From Cryptomeria japonica (Eukaryota; Streptophyta; Pinopsida; Cupressales; Cupressaceae): a stretch of 64,000 nt of DNA. Where the stretch lies: positions 308,681,164 through 308,745,163 of the forward strand of contig NC_081414.1 in the NCBI RefSeq assembly GCF_030272615.1. Direction: 5' to 3'. This document shows positions 11,089-24,398 of this stretch, in pieces. The position numbers were made by a program, and so were the translations under genes. The notes beneath the pieces are model-generated. The model was not told the origin of the DNA. It saw nothing but the letters and a program-made list of their open reading frames with translations, and searched no databases. Each line of letters opens with the position of its first letter. The first letter of the stretch is position 1.

Positions 11089-12810
11089 TGTTGGCATTTG
11101 GCATAACTTATACAAATGCAGGTGATGCAGTTCAAGTTGGATGAGTGCACCGGCAAAAGATAGAAGTCTATTTGTGATGAAGAGATTGAGCTTCTATGAA
11201 TAGATGACATGATCAGTTATTTGTGTTTTCATTGATGGCAACTGATGTCAACTGATGTTCCCGATGTCTTGTTTTCTCATCTAAGTGTTTTGGTTCATCG
11301 GAAGACAGGGTTTACCGGCAGAGAGCTAAAGTCTATGAAATAGGACTTTAACCAGTAAAGCTGAGTTATTTTGTTTGGATTTGATGATCAGCGATGATTG
11401 GTGATTTGTGGTTTGGATGGTGAACTTGTATCATGGAAAGATGTATGTGACCAGAACCGAAACCTATGGAGATTATCGAAAGGCGTGTTTCAAATTTCTG
11501 ATGAAGTTTTGCTAAGGTTTTAGTAGGGTTTAAGACTGGTGAAGAAATCATCAACCGATAATGATTTCTATTATGACAGTGATCGACGATGAGTCTACAT
11601 GAAGTTGGTAACACAACACAACCTGTATGAAAGTTTTAATTGTTGTTTTGGCATGATTCAAGTAATAATTTCTTGAGAATCAGCAAAACACTTAGTAGAG
11701 TGTTTTGAGGGTTTGACTTTGGTACAGATTGAATTTTCATGATGGGTTATGATCAACCAATGGTCGATATTGTATTGTAATTTGTTGTAATGATCTGTGA
11801 TCATCTCTTATGATTTGAATTATAAATTCAAGATGTAATTAGGGTTTTATGGCTGACCTAGTTGAGATGGCTATTTAGGATGACACAGTTGATGCTTATG
11901 ATGTCGTAGGTCTTAGAGAATGTGTTAAGACATCCAAGAGAAGTGTGAGATCTACCTAAAAGTTGCAGAGTGTTGAGTATAATTGGATCTGATCAAGCAA
12001 GCAGAGAAGTGCAAGCAACTAATCATTCTTTCATTGTTGTTCCCTAACAGTTGCAACAGGTTAAATCCCTTAACCGGGTAGGTCCTAATAGGCCTTAAAT
12101 ATTTAAGTCCCCTAACAGGGCAGCTCTCAAAAGAGTGTTAAATTCATTCACGATGTTGATCCTAACAAATCATCAAGCTCCTAACTGGGCTACAAGGCAA
12201 ATCCCCTAACTAGGTGACTCCTAACAGGGTCTGCTCCTAACCAGGCTGCAAGGCAAATCCCCTAACCGGGTGACTCCTAACAGGGTCTTCTCCTAACTAG
12301 GTTGCAAGGAAAATCCCCTAACCAGGCATATTGTAAGCTCCTAACAAGGCATACTTTGAAAGAGTACAAATATTTTTGGGTACCAACTCCCACCGTGGTT
12401 TTTCTTTATTTAGGTTTCCATGTTAAAAACTTATGGCATTCATGTGTGGAATGTTTTTTATGTGTGGAATGTTTTTCATGTGATGTTCTTGTTTATGTTT
12501 CATTTCATGCATTATTTTTGAGACACCGGTTATGATGTTTTATCAGAGGTTTTTTAGAGGTTACTGGTATTGATAAGGAGTTGTTTGAGAAAGTATTTGA
12601 TTTGATTGATAAGGTTAATGAGTTGGTAAATTATCAAGTTTATATGATTGCTTTGGTGGTGAAAGTATTGATAGTTTTGGTAAATGATTTGATTAATGTG
12701 TTAAGAAAATTTGATAAAGAGGTTGTTAGATCTGATTAAAGAAGTTGAGACATTTGTTAAATAATTTCAAATCTAAGATAAGTTTTATTTTGGGTTTAAA
12801 GTTTAAATTG
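11089..12810 (+). repeat. LTR-like block with 56-bp tandem repeats
   Basis: The left end TGTTGGCATTTGGC resembles copia LTR starts here. There is no convincing ORF. Around 12050-12360 the sequence is a series of 'CCTAACAGGG' and 'CCCCTAACCGGG' variants. The 3' portion (12400-12800) is T/G-rich, and no clear LTR end or primer site is seen before the G2 LTR homology begins at about 12811. This could be a solo or truncated 5' LTR. Confidence 0.4.
12178..12345 (+). repeat. Three-unit 56-bp minisatellite
   Basis: Units begin CTCCTAAC at 12178, 12234 and 12290, and each contains AAGG(C/A)AAATCCCCTAAC; the first two also hold GTGACTCCTAACAGGGTCT. The period is exactly 56 bp. It lies inside an LTR-like block. 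Confidence 0.75.
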
Positions 12811-13226
12811 GTCTTGAATGTATTCTCTTTGCCTTCTCCACTTTGTCATGCTATATGCTCAAATGAGAGGGGAAACTTCTTTACATACTTGCCTTTCATC
12901 AATTGTTTAATTTTCCAACATAGGATGACATGGGGAAGTAATTTCCTTCTTATATTTGATATAGGGCCTAGGGGCCAAAATAGGTCCTGATTAAGGAGGA
13001 CCAGGGCGTGGTTCCCTAGTCTTGGTGGGGACCAAAGCATGGCGCCCTAGTCCTACCCTAATTTAGGCCAGGGAAAAGGGGTTATGCGGGTTGTAAGATA
13101 GAAAAAGAAAGTTTGGTTTCATATGGGAGGCATAAACAGGTCCTGATCAAGCATGGGGATGAGACTGGTAAGGTGAGGGCCCAAAATATGGTCAAAATTG
13201 CAAGGGGTACAATTTTAGGATGCTAC
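12811..13226 (-). repeat. Truncated 3' LTR of G2
   Basis: This matches 25176-25563 of the 5' LTR, including CTTCTCCACTTTGTCATG and the end GGATGCTACA. About 765 bp of the expected LTR is missing on its left side and is replaced by unrelated T/G-rich sequence. Confidence 0.7.
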
Positions 13227-13243
13227 ATTTAGCCCCCACTTTA
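13227..13243 (-). promoter_or_regulatory. Polypurine tract of G2
   Basis: The minus strand reads CTAAAGTGGGGGCTAAA immediately before the LTR start TGTAGC, the expected position for plus-strand priming. Confidence 0.65.
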
Positions 13244-14743
13244 GCGGAAGTATGAGCTTACACAAATAATCATGGTAAAGTAGAAGAAAGAGGGATGAAG
13301 AAGATGAGGAATGTGGAGCAAGATCACAAGGAGTATAAGATATCACTAATTTTGAGGAACCAAGCCCCCAATCTTAGGATCTTAACTCACTCAAACATAT
13401 GCAAGGGCAAATAAAAAGACACACAAAGAAAGCTAAGAGTAACAAACAAGACCTCAAGTCAACTAGATTAAGATACCTCAATATCAAAATGTCTCAACAA
13501 CTAATATCATTCTTGAAAAATGCCATCTCACGAACACAAGTGATCACATAAAAGAGCAAAGAAAGCATCATCCATGAACTATCAATAGAAAAACTATGAG
13601 TTCATGAGAAGAAGAAGAGAGTGCATGAATACATGCTAGATGTGTTTATCTAGGTAATTCATGGTAGTAAACGACATGTACAACTCGCCCCTAGATGTTT
13701 TTATCTAGGTGATCAATGTGCGAAGGAGAGTAAGAATAGTCTTGCTATTTATAGCTAGTTCCACCCATCCTTGTGCGTGAGTGCAAATGATGTCTGGTTT
13801 CAAGTGTATACCACCCTGTATAAGACTATCAATTTTTTAGTGTGCTTCAACCTATTTAGAACATGTAATGTAAATGCAAATTCCAAGTGGCAAATCAAAT
13901 GCAATGTTTGGTTTCGAGTGTGAAGCATCTTGCCCTAAGAGTTTTTACTCTGGTTTTGAGAATGAACACCCCATTTAAGATGGATACATCCCTGGTTTTG
14001 AGGCCGTCCCATGTAAGATTCTTTTCTTTGACTTTAGTGATGTGTAACCCCATCTAAGACATGTTGCATCTGTTTTTGGGTGTGAATCGTCTCGCTCTAA
14101 CAATTTTTTACTCTGGTTCTGAGAATGAACACCCTGTTTAAGACATGCAAAAATGATATGCCAGAGTATAGTACAATATGATACAAAGGGAGCAATATGG
14201 GTGCCACCCCCTTAAGATGTCAACATAGGGCTATGTTGATGTCTTAAGGAAGCTAGAAACAAGGATACCTTACCTTCAACACCAAAGAGATATCCTTTAG
14301 GAAATGATGTCATAAATCCAAGCTAGAGAGGGAATACTCTTCAAGCAAGGATAAGATAGTTGGAAAAGAGATATCTTGCAATAAGTGTAAAGGAGATCCT
14401 TGGAGGAGAAGAGATATTTTCTCAAAAGGCATCTACCTCCAATAGGAGCTATCTTGAACAAACATAACATCTTCTATGAAAAGAAGGGAAGGACAACAAG
14501 AATGCATACCTTCCTCCTATTGCTAGGTGAAAGGGATTTTTGATGAATTATTCCATACTTTTGAGCCAATGTGAGGAGTAAGTTAATGATAAGTGTACAT
14601 TTCTAAGTGAAGAAGAGGTTGTAACTAAGGACTCACAACACTTGTATAAGATAGAATCCTTGAGCCAAAAATAGCTTCACACAAGGAATGACATCAAATA
14701 ATAAGCAAACACTATTCAACAAAGGAAAAGTGGATCCTTAGAA

Positions 14744-14819
<76 letters not shown>

Positions 14820-15392
14820 AATCATTGCCCCCCAAGTGCAAGGACAATGAGAAGAATTACATAACTTCTTAAGAAATATTATTTATAAGAGACGTACCAT
14901 TTCAAACAAAGAATAGGTCCTAACAAGGGACACACATGTACGCACATGAAGGATAACTCAATGAATGAAAAGGACATCATGTTATAAAAAATGCAATGCA
15001 AAAGAAGAGGTAATATTAAAAGAGAAAGAGTGAGATAGAAGAAGGATCACAAAACTTCTCTAAGGAGAGATCATTCATAAAATACATACCATTCAAGGAA
15101 AGGAATAAGTCCTAACCAAGGAACAAACATGTGCTCGCATGAAGGATAACTCAATGCAAGAAAGAACATCAAGTTATGATTAATGTAATCCATAGTGAAA
15201 ATAGTTGAACCTTAGGAAGAAAAAAGATAATATTCTTACTCCCCAAGCATAGAGACAAGAATAAATAGACTATTATTTTGCTCACTAAATATGATTTCAA
15301 CTGAAATTGTACCACCATGAATAACAATGAGCCCCCAATAGGTAGGCTAACAATGTCAAATAGTGAGGACCAACATAATAGGGACTTCAATG
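13244..15392. other. G2 non-coding internal region with degenerate repeats
   Basis: I see no credible gene in these 2.1 kb. Two imperfect repeats carry 'TTTTTACTCTGGTTYTGAGAATGAACACC' (about 13905-13975 and 14075-14150). A second pair of about 150 bp lies at 14830-14985 and 15030-15178, sharing ATGAAGGATAACTCAATG. The space is where pol would be in an autonomous relative. Confidence 0.5.
14746..14815. repeat. (GA)35 microsatellite
   Basis: An uninterrupted run of 70 bases of GA dinucleotides within the G2 internal region. Confidence 0.97.
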
Positions 15393-16634
15393 TTATTTGA
15401 AATGATCATGAGAAATATACCATTCATCGTCAGATTTTATTTTTATGACACCTGAATCAATATAATGTTGTATTTTTATTTTCAAATCTTGACACTCATT
15501 AGTAGAATGGCCATGAATTTGATGATACTTGCAAAAAGAAGAATTTTTAAGAGGTTGTTTATGTTTCCTTCTTCTTTTAGGAAAAAGGAGAGAGAATAAA
15601 TTGGCATAGAGAAGGTTGGACAATATATTTTCTTGTTGTAACATAAAATTGGAATGAAAATGTGTGGATTCACTAGAAAATGGAGGAGGAGTTGGTGACA
15701 AAGGAAAAGGTTGGAAACCTAGCTTTTCACTAGAAAATTAGGATTTCTCATGACTTTCACAACTTTGTTGCACACATCCTAAAACCTGTCCATTGCATCC
15801 ATGTGTAGGATCAAAAGGGGTTTTTCTCTTAGGTGGAATCGGATTGTAGTTTAAAGAGGCCTAATCAATTTCTAGACCTTATTTAGGAGAAACATTTTGA
15901 TTATCAAATTATAGTATCTTAGATTTTCTAGAAAAAGAAGGTGTGAAATCTAAGGACCCCCAATCATCCTCTAAGAGATCTTCTTTAGGAACTACTTTAG
16001 TAGTAGATTGTGTATTTGTTTCAATTTGAGAGAGGATTGTAGGAACTAAGAAAGCATACTGTGCTTCAATTTGTATGGTCTCATCTAAAGAAAACACCTC
16101 ATTGTTATATGTGTAAGGCACTGCATGATAATCGAGAATATTTTTTTATTTCTCAGCAATATGAATTTTATTGATTTAATCTTTGTTAGGCTCTTCATTT
16201 TTGGGAGAGACAACATTACAATTATGGGAAATATCATCTTCTTCTTTCTCTAAGGTATTTTTGTGATTAAGACAGTCAATAGGAAAGAGACTATCATATG
16301 TAATTAATGCTTCATCTCTAGGATGAAGGCTGTTGAAATTATCAATCATTTTAACTTCTTTTACCAAAATATCATCCTCTTTCTCCAAGGTATTCTCATG
16401 AGTAAGCAACATATTAAGAGAATAATCCATGCCATCCTCCAATGGTTCATCCCAAATAGGAAGATCATTAAGAGAAGTGTTAAAAATGTCTTCTTGCATC
16501 AATATATCCTCTTTAGGGAGAGACATTTTGGGAGAGGAATTATTGGTAGGATCATAAAGGGGGTTTTCATATATCTTAAATCCTTTCAACTTAATAACCT
16601 CCTCTTGTAAAAAGAAATTTGACATTTTTCCCAA
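15393..16634 (-). pseudogene. Gag-like frame of G2
   Basis: A single frame of about 414 codons from ATG at 16634 to the stop at 15393 holds several internal stops but no frameshift. The N-terminal part is acidic, rich in Glu and Asp. The C-terminal part ends with FCKYHQIHGHSTNEC, a C-x2-H-x4-H-x4-C knuckle, then LKIKIQHYIDSGVI, matching the end of G1 Gag in layout (CQFHRQLGHDTEKC, then LKGKIQDLIDNN). The central gag domain seen in G1 is not evident, so it is deleted or replaced. Every internal stop is TAA or TAG and could derive from a glutamine codon. Confidence 0.7.
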
Positions 16635-17199
16635 TTAAGAAAAAGGAAACTTGCAATGAAAGAAGTGAATGCAATGAACTAGATGCAATCCATAAGATAA
16701 CTTATAAATTAGGGTTTTTGTAAATTCAACCACTAAATTTATGTAATTCAAATGAGATCTAGGAGGGAAAATTTGAATTTGGAATTTTAAAATTTGAGAA
16801 TTGAAATTGGAACTTGCATGATAATTGAATAATGCAAAATTCTAGGAAAAATGATTATTCAATTAATTGAAGAATTTGATTGAAAGAATAAAGAGAAATA
16901 ATGCAATCTCCTAGGAAATTGGAAATTAACATTATCCAAAAGAGATTGAATTTCAAAATTAGGGCCTAGTGAAAATAACCTCTTAATTTTAAAATTGAAA
17001 ATTGAAAAGAGGGATGATTTAAATATAAAATTAGGGTTATCCAAAACTAACCACTTAATTTTAAAAATTTAAATTGAAAAGATGTGAGTGTAATATGCCT
17101 TTGGTGTAATTAGCAATATCTATATTTAGAAAAAACTACATAGAAGATCTATTCTTCTTTGTTGATTTTAAAAAATTGGACTGAACCTGTCACTGAGGC
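16635..17199 (-). other. G2 leader, gag-proximal part
   Basis: AT-rich with no gene. It repeats an 'AAAATTAGGG...ACCACTTAATTTTAAAA' theme at about 16709, 16957 and 17031, shared with the G1 leader. TTAGGGTTT occurs at 16709. The boundary with the LINE near 17200 is not sharp. Confidence 0.5.
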
Positions 17200-17551
17200 T
17201 AAGGTGAACCACGTGTGAAGGGGTTTTATTCCATCGACATGGAGGAGTACAAGCAACCTCCTCCACGTGGGTAAGTTTCCTCTTTTCATTCCTTTATTCT
17301 GCCTGCTTTTCATCTATTTCATTCTTCTTCCTTCAGTTGTCGTCTAGTATTTTATGTGGCCTCAGCTCCCATATGTGAGATTCCACACACTCATACTTTT
17401 AATTTCGAGTGATTTGAGTGGGGATCCCCTTGACAAGGGTTCAGCCCCATTTAAGAGTTTAAAATAGGCCTTGGTTGATAATTTTGACACCATCATTTTG
17501 GATTCTGCCAAGTTCGGAGTTAGGGTTTTGCAGTTTGCTAAAGGTGGCAAT

Positions 17552-19405
17552 GGCGAGGAGGGAGAAAAAGGTAAGAAACCCCTCACTTCTGGTTCTTCCC
17601 TCTTTATTGCTCCAAATTCTTCCATGGTCAATTCTATTAACAATAAAAGGAATAGATTAAAGGATGTCACCATATTTCTTGCGGCCATGGATACGACGTT
17701 GTGTCTTGCCCGCAAATTTATGGATGAATGGCTCAGAAATATCTGGTTAAAAAAATTACGGTTTCAATACTCTTTCTTTTGTATGATTAAAAAAGGATTG
17801 TCTATAATATTTTTTAAATATCATAAATCTCAGATTCAAATGGTTGATAAGAAGTTATGGTCTATTGGCAAGTGTACATTCAAAGCAATTAAATAGATGC
17901 CCTGTGACTGATGAAATTTTAGCCCTATCATGCCCCAAATGGCTCATAGTTAAGAATATCCCCCCCCCTTTTGTGGAGGTTCATTCCACAACTTTTGGAA
18001 CCAATTGGAAAAGTTATTAGGATTGACCACTTGCCCTCTTTGCTTCCACACCTCAATGCCCAAGCCCTCATTTTGATTGATCCGAGTAAATATATCCCTA
18101 ATTCCATCAAAGTTATGATGGAGGATGAAACTCTCACCTTCTCTATTGATATTCTGGGAGGAATTAATGCTTGTTTCCTTTGTCGATGAGAAGGGTACCT
18201 ACAAAAAAATTGCCCTATTTTGGGCCAAAAAAAAACCAAATTCAAATGCCAAAGTTGACTCCAGTAATTCTGGAAAAAAGTTTCCCCCATCTGTTTCGTT
18301 CAAGGTCCAAGCTCCCATTTTGGAAAAACTGGATAACCTTAAGCAATAAATGGCTAAGACCATGGATAATCTAGTTGGCCCAGTGGCCCCCCTCCCTCGT
18401 TTGATACCAACATGGACTTTGGTTCTTTTGTGGTGGTTCCCCCCCCTCCGTGCATTCCGTGATTGATGTCTCTCTGGCTCAGATACATAATGCTGATTTG
18501 AGTCCTCCCTAACCCCCCAAATCAAGTAGAATGAGGATTAAAAATGCCTAGCAGCTAGTCTTAGAGAAATTGAAAAAACCACCCCATCCCCATACCCCCC
18601 CCCACTCTAAGAATGACCCTCAATATTAGCCTTTTGTCCCTGCCAATAGAAGTTCCTTTGTAAAAGACATGGTGAAGGACTTTGAATTCAAGACTAATGG
18701 TATTAATCAGGTAAATAGGAACATTGATACTAAAAATATTAGTAATATGGTTAACAAAAATGTTAGCAGTAATATGGACAAAAATGGTTATAATACTAAC
18801 AATGTTGTTGATATTCAAAATATTGAAATGGGTAACAATTATGATGCTTTTAATAAAGTTAGCAACAATATGGATTGCAATGCATGTTTTGTTAATAATA
18901 TTGCTGGTAATCAAAGTATTGACATGGATAAGAATATGGTTGATAATAATGATAGTGATAAGCAAATTATTGAAACCTCAATTTCTCAATCAGGTCCCCA
19001 CCCTATCATCTACGATTAGGAAGTTGTTAACATTGAAATAACCAAAGCCAAACCCATTGTTAGAAATCAGGAGATGATCCATCTCGAGGACTATATTCCT
19101 GAATATTTTGGCAGTATTAGAGCCAACCCCCTACACGAGGATTCTGATGGAGAGAAGGGATCTCTAGCTAGTGACCCAGCCAACATTGAAGATCATACCT
19201 TGTTTATGGATTTTGAAGAAGGAGAGATCCATAACGCTAAGGTAGAAGGCCCCTTCATTATGGTGAAAAGAAAGAGAAGGAAACCAATAGTGAAAAAAAG
19301 GTATCCCCCCTTCCTAAGAGGAACCAAAACAAAAAGGGTACTCCCAAATGCTTTCACAACTTTAAAGCTACCAAGGACTCATCAACCTAAACTTGTCTCT
19401 TATTG
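17552..19405 (+). pseudogene. LINE L1 ORF1 (DUF4283-like nucleic-acid-binding protein)
   Basis: A plausible start is the ATG at 17552 (MARREKK). The region 17650-17895 contains KFMDEWLRNIW, MIKKGLSIIFFK and KLWSIGKCTFKAIK, spaced like the DUF4283 domain of plant LINE ORF1 and zinc-knuckle proteins. At 17970-18185 follow MWRFIPQLLEPIGKVI and ALILIDPSKYIPNSIKV, the second half of that domain, in a different frame. Then comes an Asn/Asp-rich linker (18669-19016) and a basic segment (KRKRRKP) before ORF2. At least two frameshifts and several stops make it a pseudogene. In this family ORF1 binds element RNA and escorts it. Confidence 0.7.
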
Positions 19406-22400
19406 AATTGAAATCCATTTCTTGGAACATCAGGGGTCTTGAATCCCCTAATAGAAAGAACATTATAAGGAGTTTCTTAAACCAACATAGGAATCTAGAT
19501 GTCCTGCTACTTCAAGAAGTTAACGCCTCTAAGTTCTAGCTAGATGTGAATCTTATATTCATATGGAGAGATGCGGTCCAATTTGCCACCAGTCATGAAA
19601 AAGTAAGGGGGGTGCAGTTATCATGATCAATAAAAGATGGTCCCCACTGATTAAGGAAAGTGGGTCCTCCCCTTGCAATAGAGCCTCTTGGGTAATCTTG
19701 GAGAAGGATAACTCAAAAATAAGGATATTCTCTATCTATGCCCCTAATGACTATAGGGACAGGATCGAATTATGGAAGTGGCTAGCTAACCTTCCTAACC
19801 TCCCCTAGATTTTGGGAGGAGATTTCAACATGATAGAAAATCAAGAGGATAAGTATGGTGGTCTAAACATGGATTGGAAAAGTGGTTAAAAACTGCACTG
19901 GGATAGAAAGAAATCAAGACTTCAACTTTTTGACCCTCTAGAGGGCAGGAAGATGGATCATAAACACATCCGGTTCACTTAGTGCAACTCCCAACAAGGA
20001 TTCAAGAGGATATACTCTAGGCTTGATTGCTTCTATGCAAATTCTAGTTGTTTCTCCTTCACCCCTAACTCTGATGGTTGTGTTGTTAAAGTTTTACCCT
20101 TTACCCTCTTCAACCATCACCCCATCCTTGCTCACATTGTTGTTAATGTCCACCCTACTCCCCATTCTAAGAGGCCCAACAACTTCATTCTTAATTCCAG
20201 TCTCCTTGATAATCAAGATGTTAGAGATGCCTTCTATATAGTCAGCCAAATCAGCAAGTGGAACTCCCAGTGCCAGTCTACCATCAGTATGTGGAATAAG
20301 AATGTAGAGTGTTGGAAAACACTTTGCTAAACACTAGGTACTAAGTTTGCTAAGGATAGTAGAAGGGAGGAAACAGAACTCACTGATCTACTTACCACCC
20401 AGGAAGCACCCACTCATCAAAATCCTCACAACTTAGATCTGTCCCAAAGATTAACATCTACCTGAGATAAGCTCAAGAAGATTCAAGACAAGAAATCCCA
20501 AGGGGCAAAAATCTAAGCTAGACTTAATTGGATAAAATTCAATGAGATGGGTTCCAATTTATTTTTCAACATGCTCAGACAAAAGGAATATAAAGAAAGG
20601 ATTGAGTTGGTTATCGCAAAGGACATCCAACATGCCTTCTCTTGGTACTATGAGAAGCTATTCACCTCAGAGTGGGACCCATCTAAGTCTGGTCTAGCCC
20701 TTAGACAATGCAAATAACTCAACCCTAATAAAGTTTCAAACCAGGATGCTAAGGCCCTGGATAGACCCTTCAACTTTGAGGAAATCAAAAAGGCCATTCT
20801 AAGTCTTAAGAATGATAAGGCCTCTAGTCCTGATGGGCTCCCTGCATAATTCTACAAGACAAATTGTTAATGGATCTCAAATGACTTAATACAAGTGTAT
20901 CAAGAGGCAATACAAATAGGCTCACTGGGTGCGGATATTAATAAGGGAGTTATCAAACTTATCTTTAAGGAAGGAGACAAGTCTCTTGTGAAGAATTGGA
21001 GACCTATAACTCTGTTAAATGTCTCCTACAAAATCCTAGCTAAAATGCTAGCCCTCAGATTAGAAACAGTCCTCCCTAAAATCGCCAGTAATACTCAGAC
21101 ATGATTTATCAAAGGAAGATACATCCTTGAAAATCTCATTACTAGTTGGGAAGCCATGAACTGGGCTAAGCACACCAACTGGCAAGTTGCTATGTTCTTG
21201 ATAGATTTTGAAAAGGCCTATGACTGGGTGGAATGGATATTTCTTATGATGATGCTCGAGGCATTTAGCATCCCCAAACGTTTCTGCCATTGGTGGAGAC
21301 ACTCTTATAAGATGCTTCAGCCCAAATTGAGATCAATGGATCTTGATCCCCAAGTATCCTCCTCAACAGGTCTATTAGGTAAGGTTTCCCCCTAGCCCTG
21401 ACTCTTTTTGTTATAGTGATCGATTCTATGTATTACTTTCTTAGAGATAGCACACTATCCCCTAAAGTGAATGGGGTTTTCCTTCCCAATAGTATGGATT
21501 TGATTAATGTACAGTTTGCCGATGACACTGCATTCTTTCCATAATTAGAAGAGGATAATTTCAACTCTCTAATTCATAAGATTAATATCTTTTGTGAAGC
21601 CTCGGGAGCCAAAAGTTTTTCTCCCAAATCCATATTTCTAGGATAGAATGACTCTCCTCCAGGATGGCTAACCAAGTTTGACTTCCAATGGGGAGGTCCT
21701 TCTAAATAGATCAGAGACTTGGGTATCCCATTTGTTGAGAACCCTTGTCTAAGAGATATGTAGATCTAGATCAAGACCAAATTGGACAATAAGCTAAGAA
21801 AATGGAATAATATGTACCTTTCACTAGCAGGTAGATTGCAACTTTGCCAAAAAATCCTATCATCCTACACCCTATATTATTCCTTTGTTTGGATGTTTTG
21901 TAACTACCAAATCAATGAAATTTAGAAATCTATCAGGAGGTTTCTTTGGTCTGATGGTAGAGGTAACAATAAGTGGCACTTGGTTAAATGAGGGTGGTGT
22001 TGTTTGGATAAGGGTATGGTTGGTTTAGGCCTCAAAGAGTTCAGGATTCAAGGCATTTCACTGGCAACTAGATGGAAATTTCATGCCATAGAAGGGGAGG
22101 AACCCTGGAAAATCCTAGTGAGAAACAACATTAGCAGAGTAGTTCCTAAACAATCTAAGGGGTGGAAAAATATTCCCTTTATTGAATTTATTACTGGTAG
22201 ATTCCCCGTATCCCTAGTAGGATCCTCAGTTTTCAAAACTATTTGGAAGGGTTGGGATTGTATCAAACACTTGACTGCTAACAATAGGGTGGTGGATAAT
22301 AGTAACACCATTGCTGGAGAAAAATCAATATGCTAGAATTTAATGCACAAGGACAAACCCTTGGCTCTTATCCAGGGGTGTTGTACTAAAAAATGGGCCC

Positions 22401-23328
22401 AAAAAGGCATTAATTCTTTCAATGATATTATTTCTAATGGTACACTCATTTCATGGGATATTCTACAGGATAAGTATTTCATTCCTAAATCTAATTCAAA
22501 AACATACTCGATGCTTAAATCTGCTCTGAGCAGACTAGACCTATCCATTCCATGTATAGTGAAGAAGGATCTTTCTTCCTCCTATACATGGATGAATGGG
22601 CCCCCTCTACACACTGTTAATGCTAAAGTTATTTATAATGATTTTCTAACCAATGAGGATATTATATTACACCTTAAATTTGTATGGCATGTGCAGGTAC
22701 ACCAAGGAAGAATGGCAAAAGTTACTCTCTACTCACTAGCACTCCTATATTTCATCGAATCTTAAATACTTCAAGTGGCTACTCATTCTACAAAGGCTCC
22801 CTATAAAATATCTACAAATAACTTTGTAAATTTCTCTATATGAAGGACTCCTGAGAACATCATGCAAATATTTTTCAGTTGTATATTTTCCAGAGAAATT
22901 TGGAGTATGTTTGGTATTAACTTTCATAATGGTATTTCTCACCTTGAAGTTATTAATGGTTACATTAAAGGATTGAAAAAAGATACTAATAGTTTATGGT
23001 CAGTATTAACTTGTGAAATTTTATGGATTATATGGAAATATTATAATGAGGATAAGTATCAGAATAGTGAGAGGTTCTTTCTGAGTTGCTTAGGATACTC
23101 ATCTATTACAATGTTGCTTCGTAGGTGACCCTTATTATGAAGATCTCAAAGGAAAAAATTGGCAGACTCTTGAACAATGGACCGGTCCGAGTTTATATCA
23201 ATGAGCTCTCTTGGGGTTATGGATGGTCCAGTATCATTGTTGAGCAAGCCCTCTTCACCACATCACTTGGAACTACAATCAGAGAAGTCTATAATCATGG
23301 AGGGACACCCCAGCAACACCTAGTGTAG
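19406..23328 (+). pseudogene. LINE L1 ORF2: endonuclease and reverse transcriptase
   Basis: The APE-type endonuclease starts with ISWNIRGLESPNRKN and LLQEVNA at 19410-19540, and later has IFSIYAPND and GGDFNMIENQED. The reverse transcriptase begins near 20790 (SLKNDKASSPDGLPA), continues with KNWRPITLLNVSYKI and FLIDFEKAYDWVEW (catalytic Asp near 21210), and reaches FADDTAFFP near 21520, the second Asp pair. The C-terminal region includes MVGLGLKEFRIQG and a final stretch of Trp-rich sequence (EIWSMFGIN, EILWIIWKYY) typical of plant LINE ends. I see no RNase H domain. Stops and frame changes are spread throughout. ORF2 would nick the target and copy RNA into DNA. Confidence 0.85.
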
Positions 23329-23470
23329 CCTACACCTACCATTTTCTAGAGTAGCAGGACATCCTGGGTTGACAATTCAGGACTATCAGCTGAGGCACCA
23401 TTTTTCTATATGTTTTACTTCATAATAGACAAAACCAACAATGCATAGATTTAGGATATTATGAGACTTT

Positions 23471-24398
23471 TAATATAACTATTTTTGACAGGCTATGTTT
23501 TTTGGCCAAACTCTCTAAACAATGATACTATTTTCTTGATGTAGCAACGATTTGACCTCATAAGTACTCTTATGTAATGTGTACACCTTATATTTAATAT
23601 TAAAAATAAAACATTAATTAAAAAATAGAAATGTTGAAATTCAGATTTGTTTTCGACCTTAGGGTGACCTAAAATCAATAAAATTTCACAAATCTTTGGA
23701 ATTGAGCAGTAAAATATAGTCAAAACAAGCTCCCAAAATTTGAGGAGAAAAAGTCAGGACCAAGTAGCTACCTACTTGGTTTGACCAAATTTTTACCAAA
23801 TTTTTAGGGAAGCAAGACATTGTGATTTTAATGCAAATTCTAGAAGGATATGGGAATTGGAGATGTCTAGATATGTGAAAATAAGCCTTGAAGATCAAAA
23901 TAGGACACACTTAGGTTGTTTGAGAAGATGATTAATTGAAAGAATAAAACAAAAGAAGGGCACACTTAAGGGCTGACAACAAAAGACTTTAGATTTAATT
24001 GAGACAATTAAATTCTTAAAGGAAAATTTGAAATTGCAAAAGATTAATTTAATTTTAAAAATTAGGGTTTGTTGCATAATCTGCTTAATTTTAAAAATTT
24101 AAATTTGAAAATTTGAATGTTGTGAGGAGGGAAAGTGAATTTTGAAATTGATTTTAATTGTACATGTAAATGAAAACTTGAATTGTAAAATTGAAGAGTT
24201 CTCAAATCTGAAACAATCAATCCAATTTAGACAAATCACAAGCTCAATTTTGAATCTAAAAATTAGGGTTTTTTGTGAATTTAACCTCTAAACTTTTGAA
24301 AATTGCAAGGAAATTAAGCTTGTAATTGAAAATTTGAATTTTAAATTTCATACACTCAAATCTGAAAACAAAAATCAAAATTAAGGGTGTTCACATCA
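23471..24398 (-). other. G2 leader, LTR-proximal part
   Basis: No gene. 23640-23835 corresponds to the repeated leader block of G1 (CTCCCRAAATTT..., TTTTTA/CAGGGA landmarks). TTAGGGTTT occurs at 24062 and 24263. It is AT-rich. Confidence 0.5.

Larger units (their letters stand above)
17200..23470 (+). mobile_element. L1-like non-LTR retrotransposon (LINE L1)
   Basis: ORF1 with a DUF4283-like region is followed by ORF2 with endonuclease and reverse transcriptase on the plus strand, opposite to the host G2. Both ends are approximate. Sequence homologous to the G2 leader resumes by about 23640. A stretch at 23604-23632 is A-rich and may be the tail. I could not find a confident target-site duplication. 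Confidence 0.8.

Noticed and set aside
12050-12360. Regular spaced repeats resembling a CRISPR-like array
   Set aside because: Direct 56-bp tandem units with no unique spacers, inside an LTR-like block of a plant genome.
18561-18965. Ile/Asn-rich minus-strand ORF of 134 codons
   Set aside because: Antisense shadow of the Asn-rich linker in LINE L1 ORF1.
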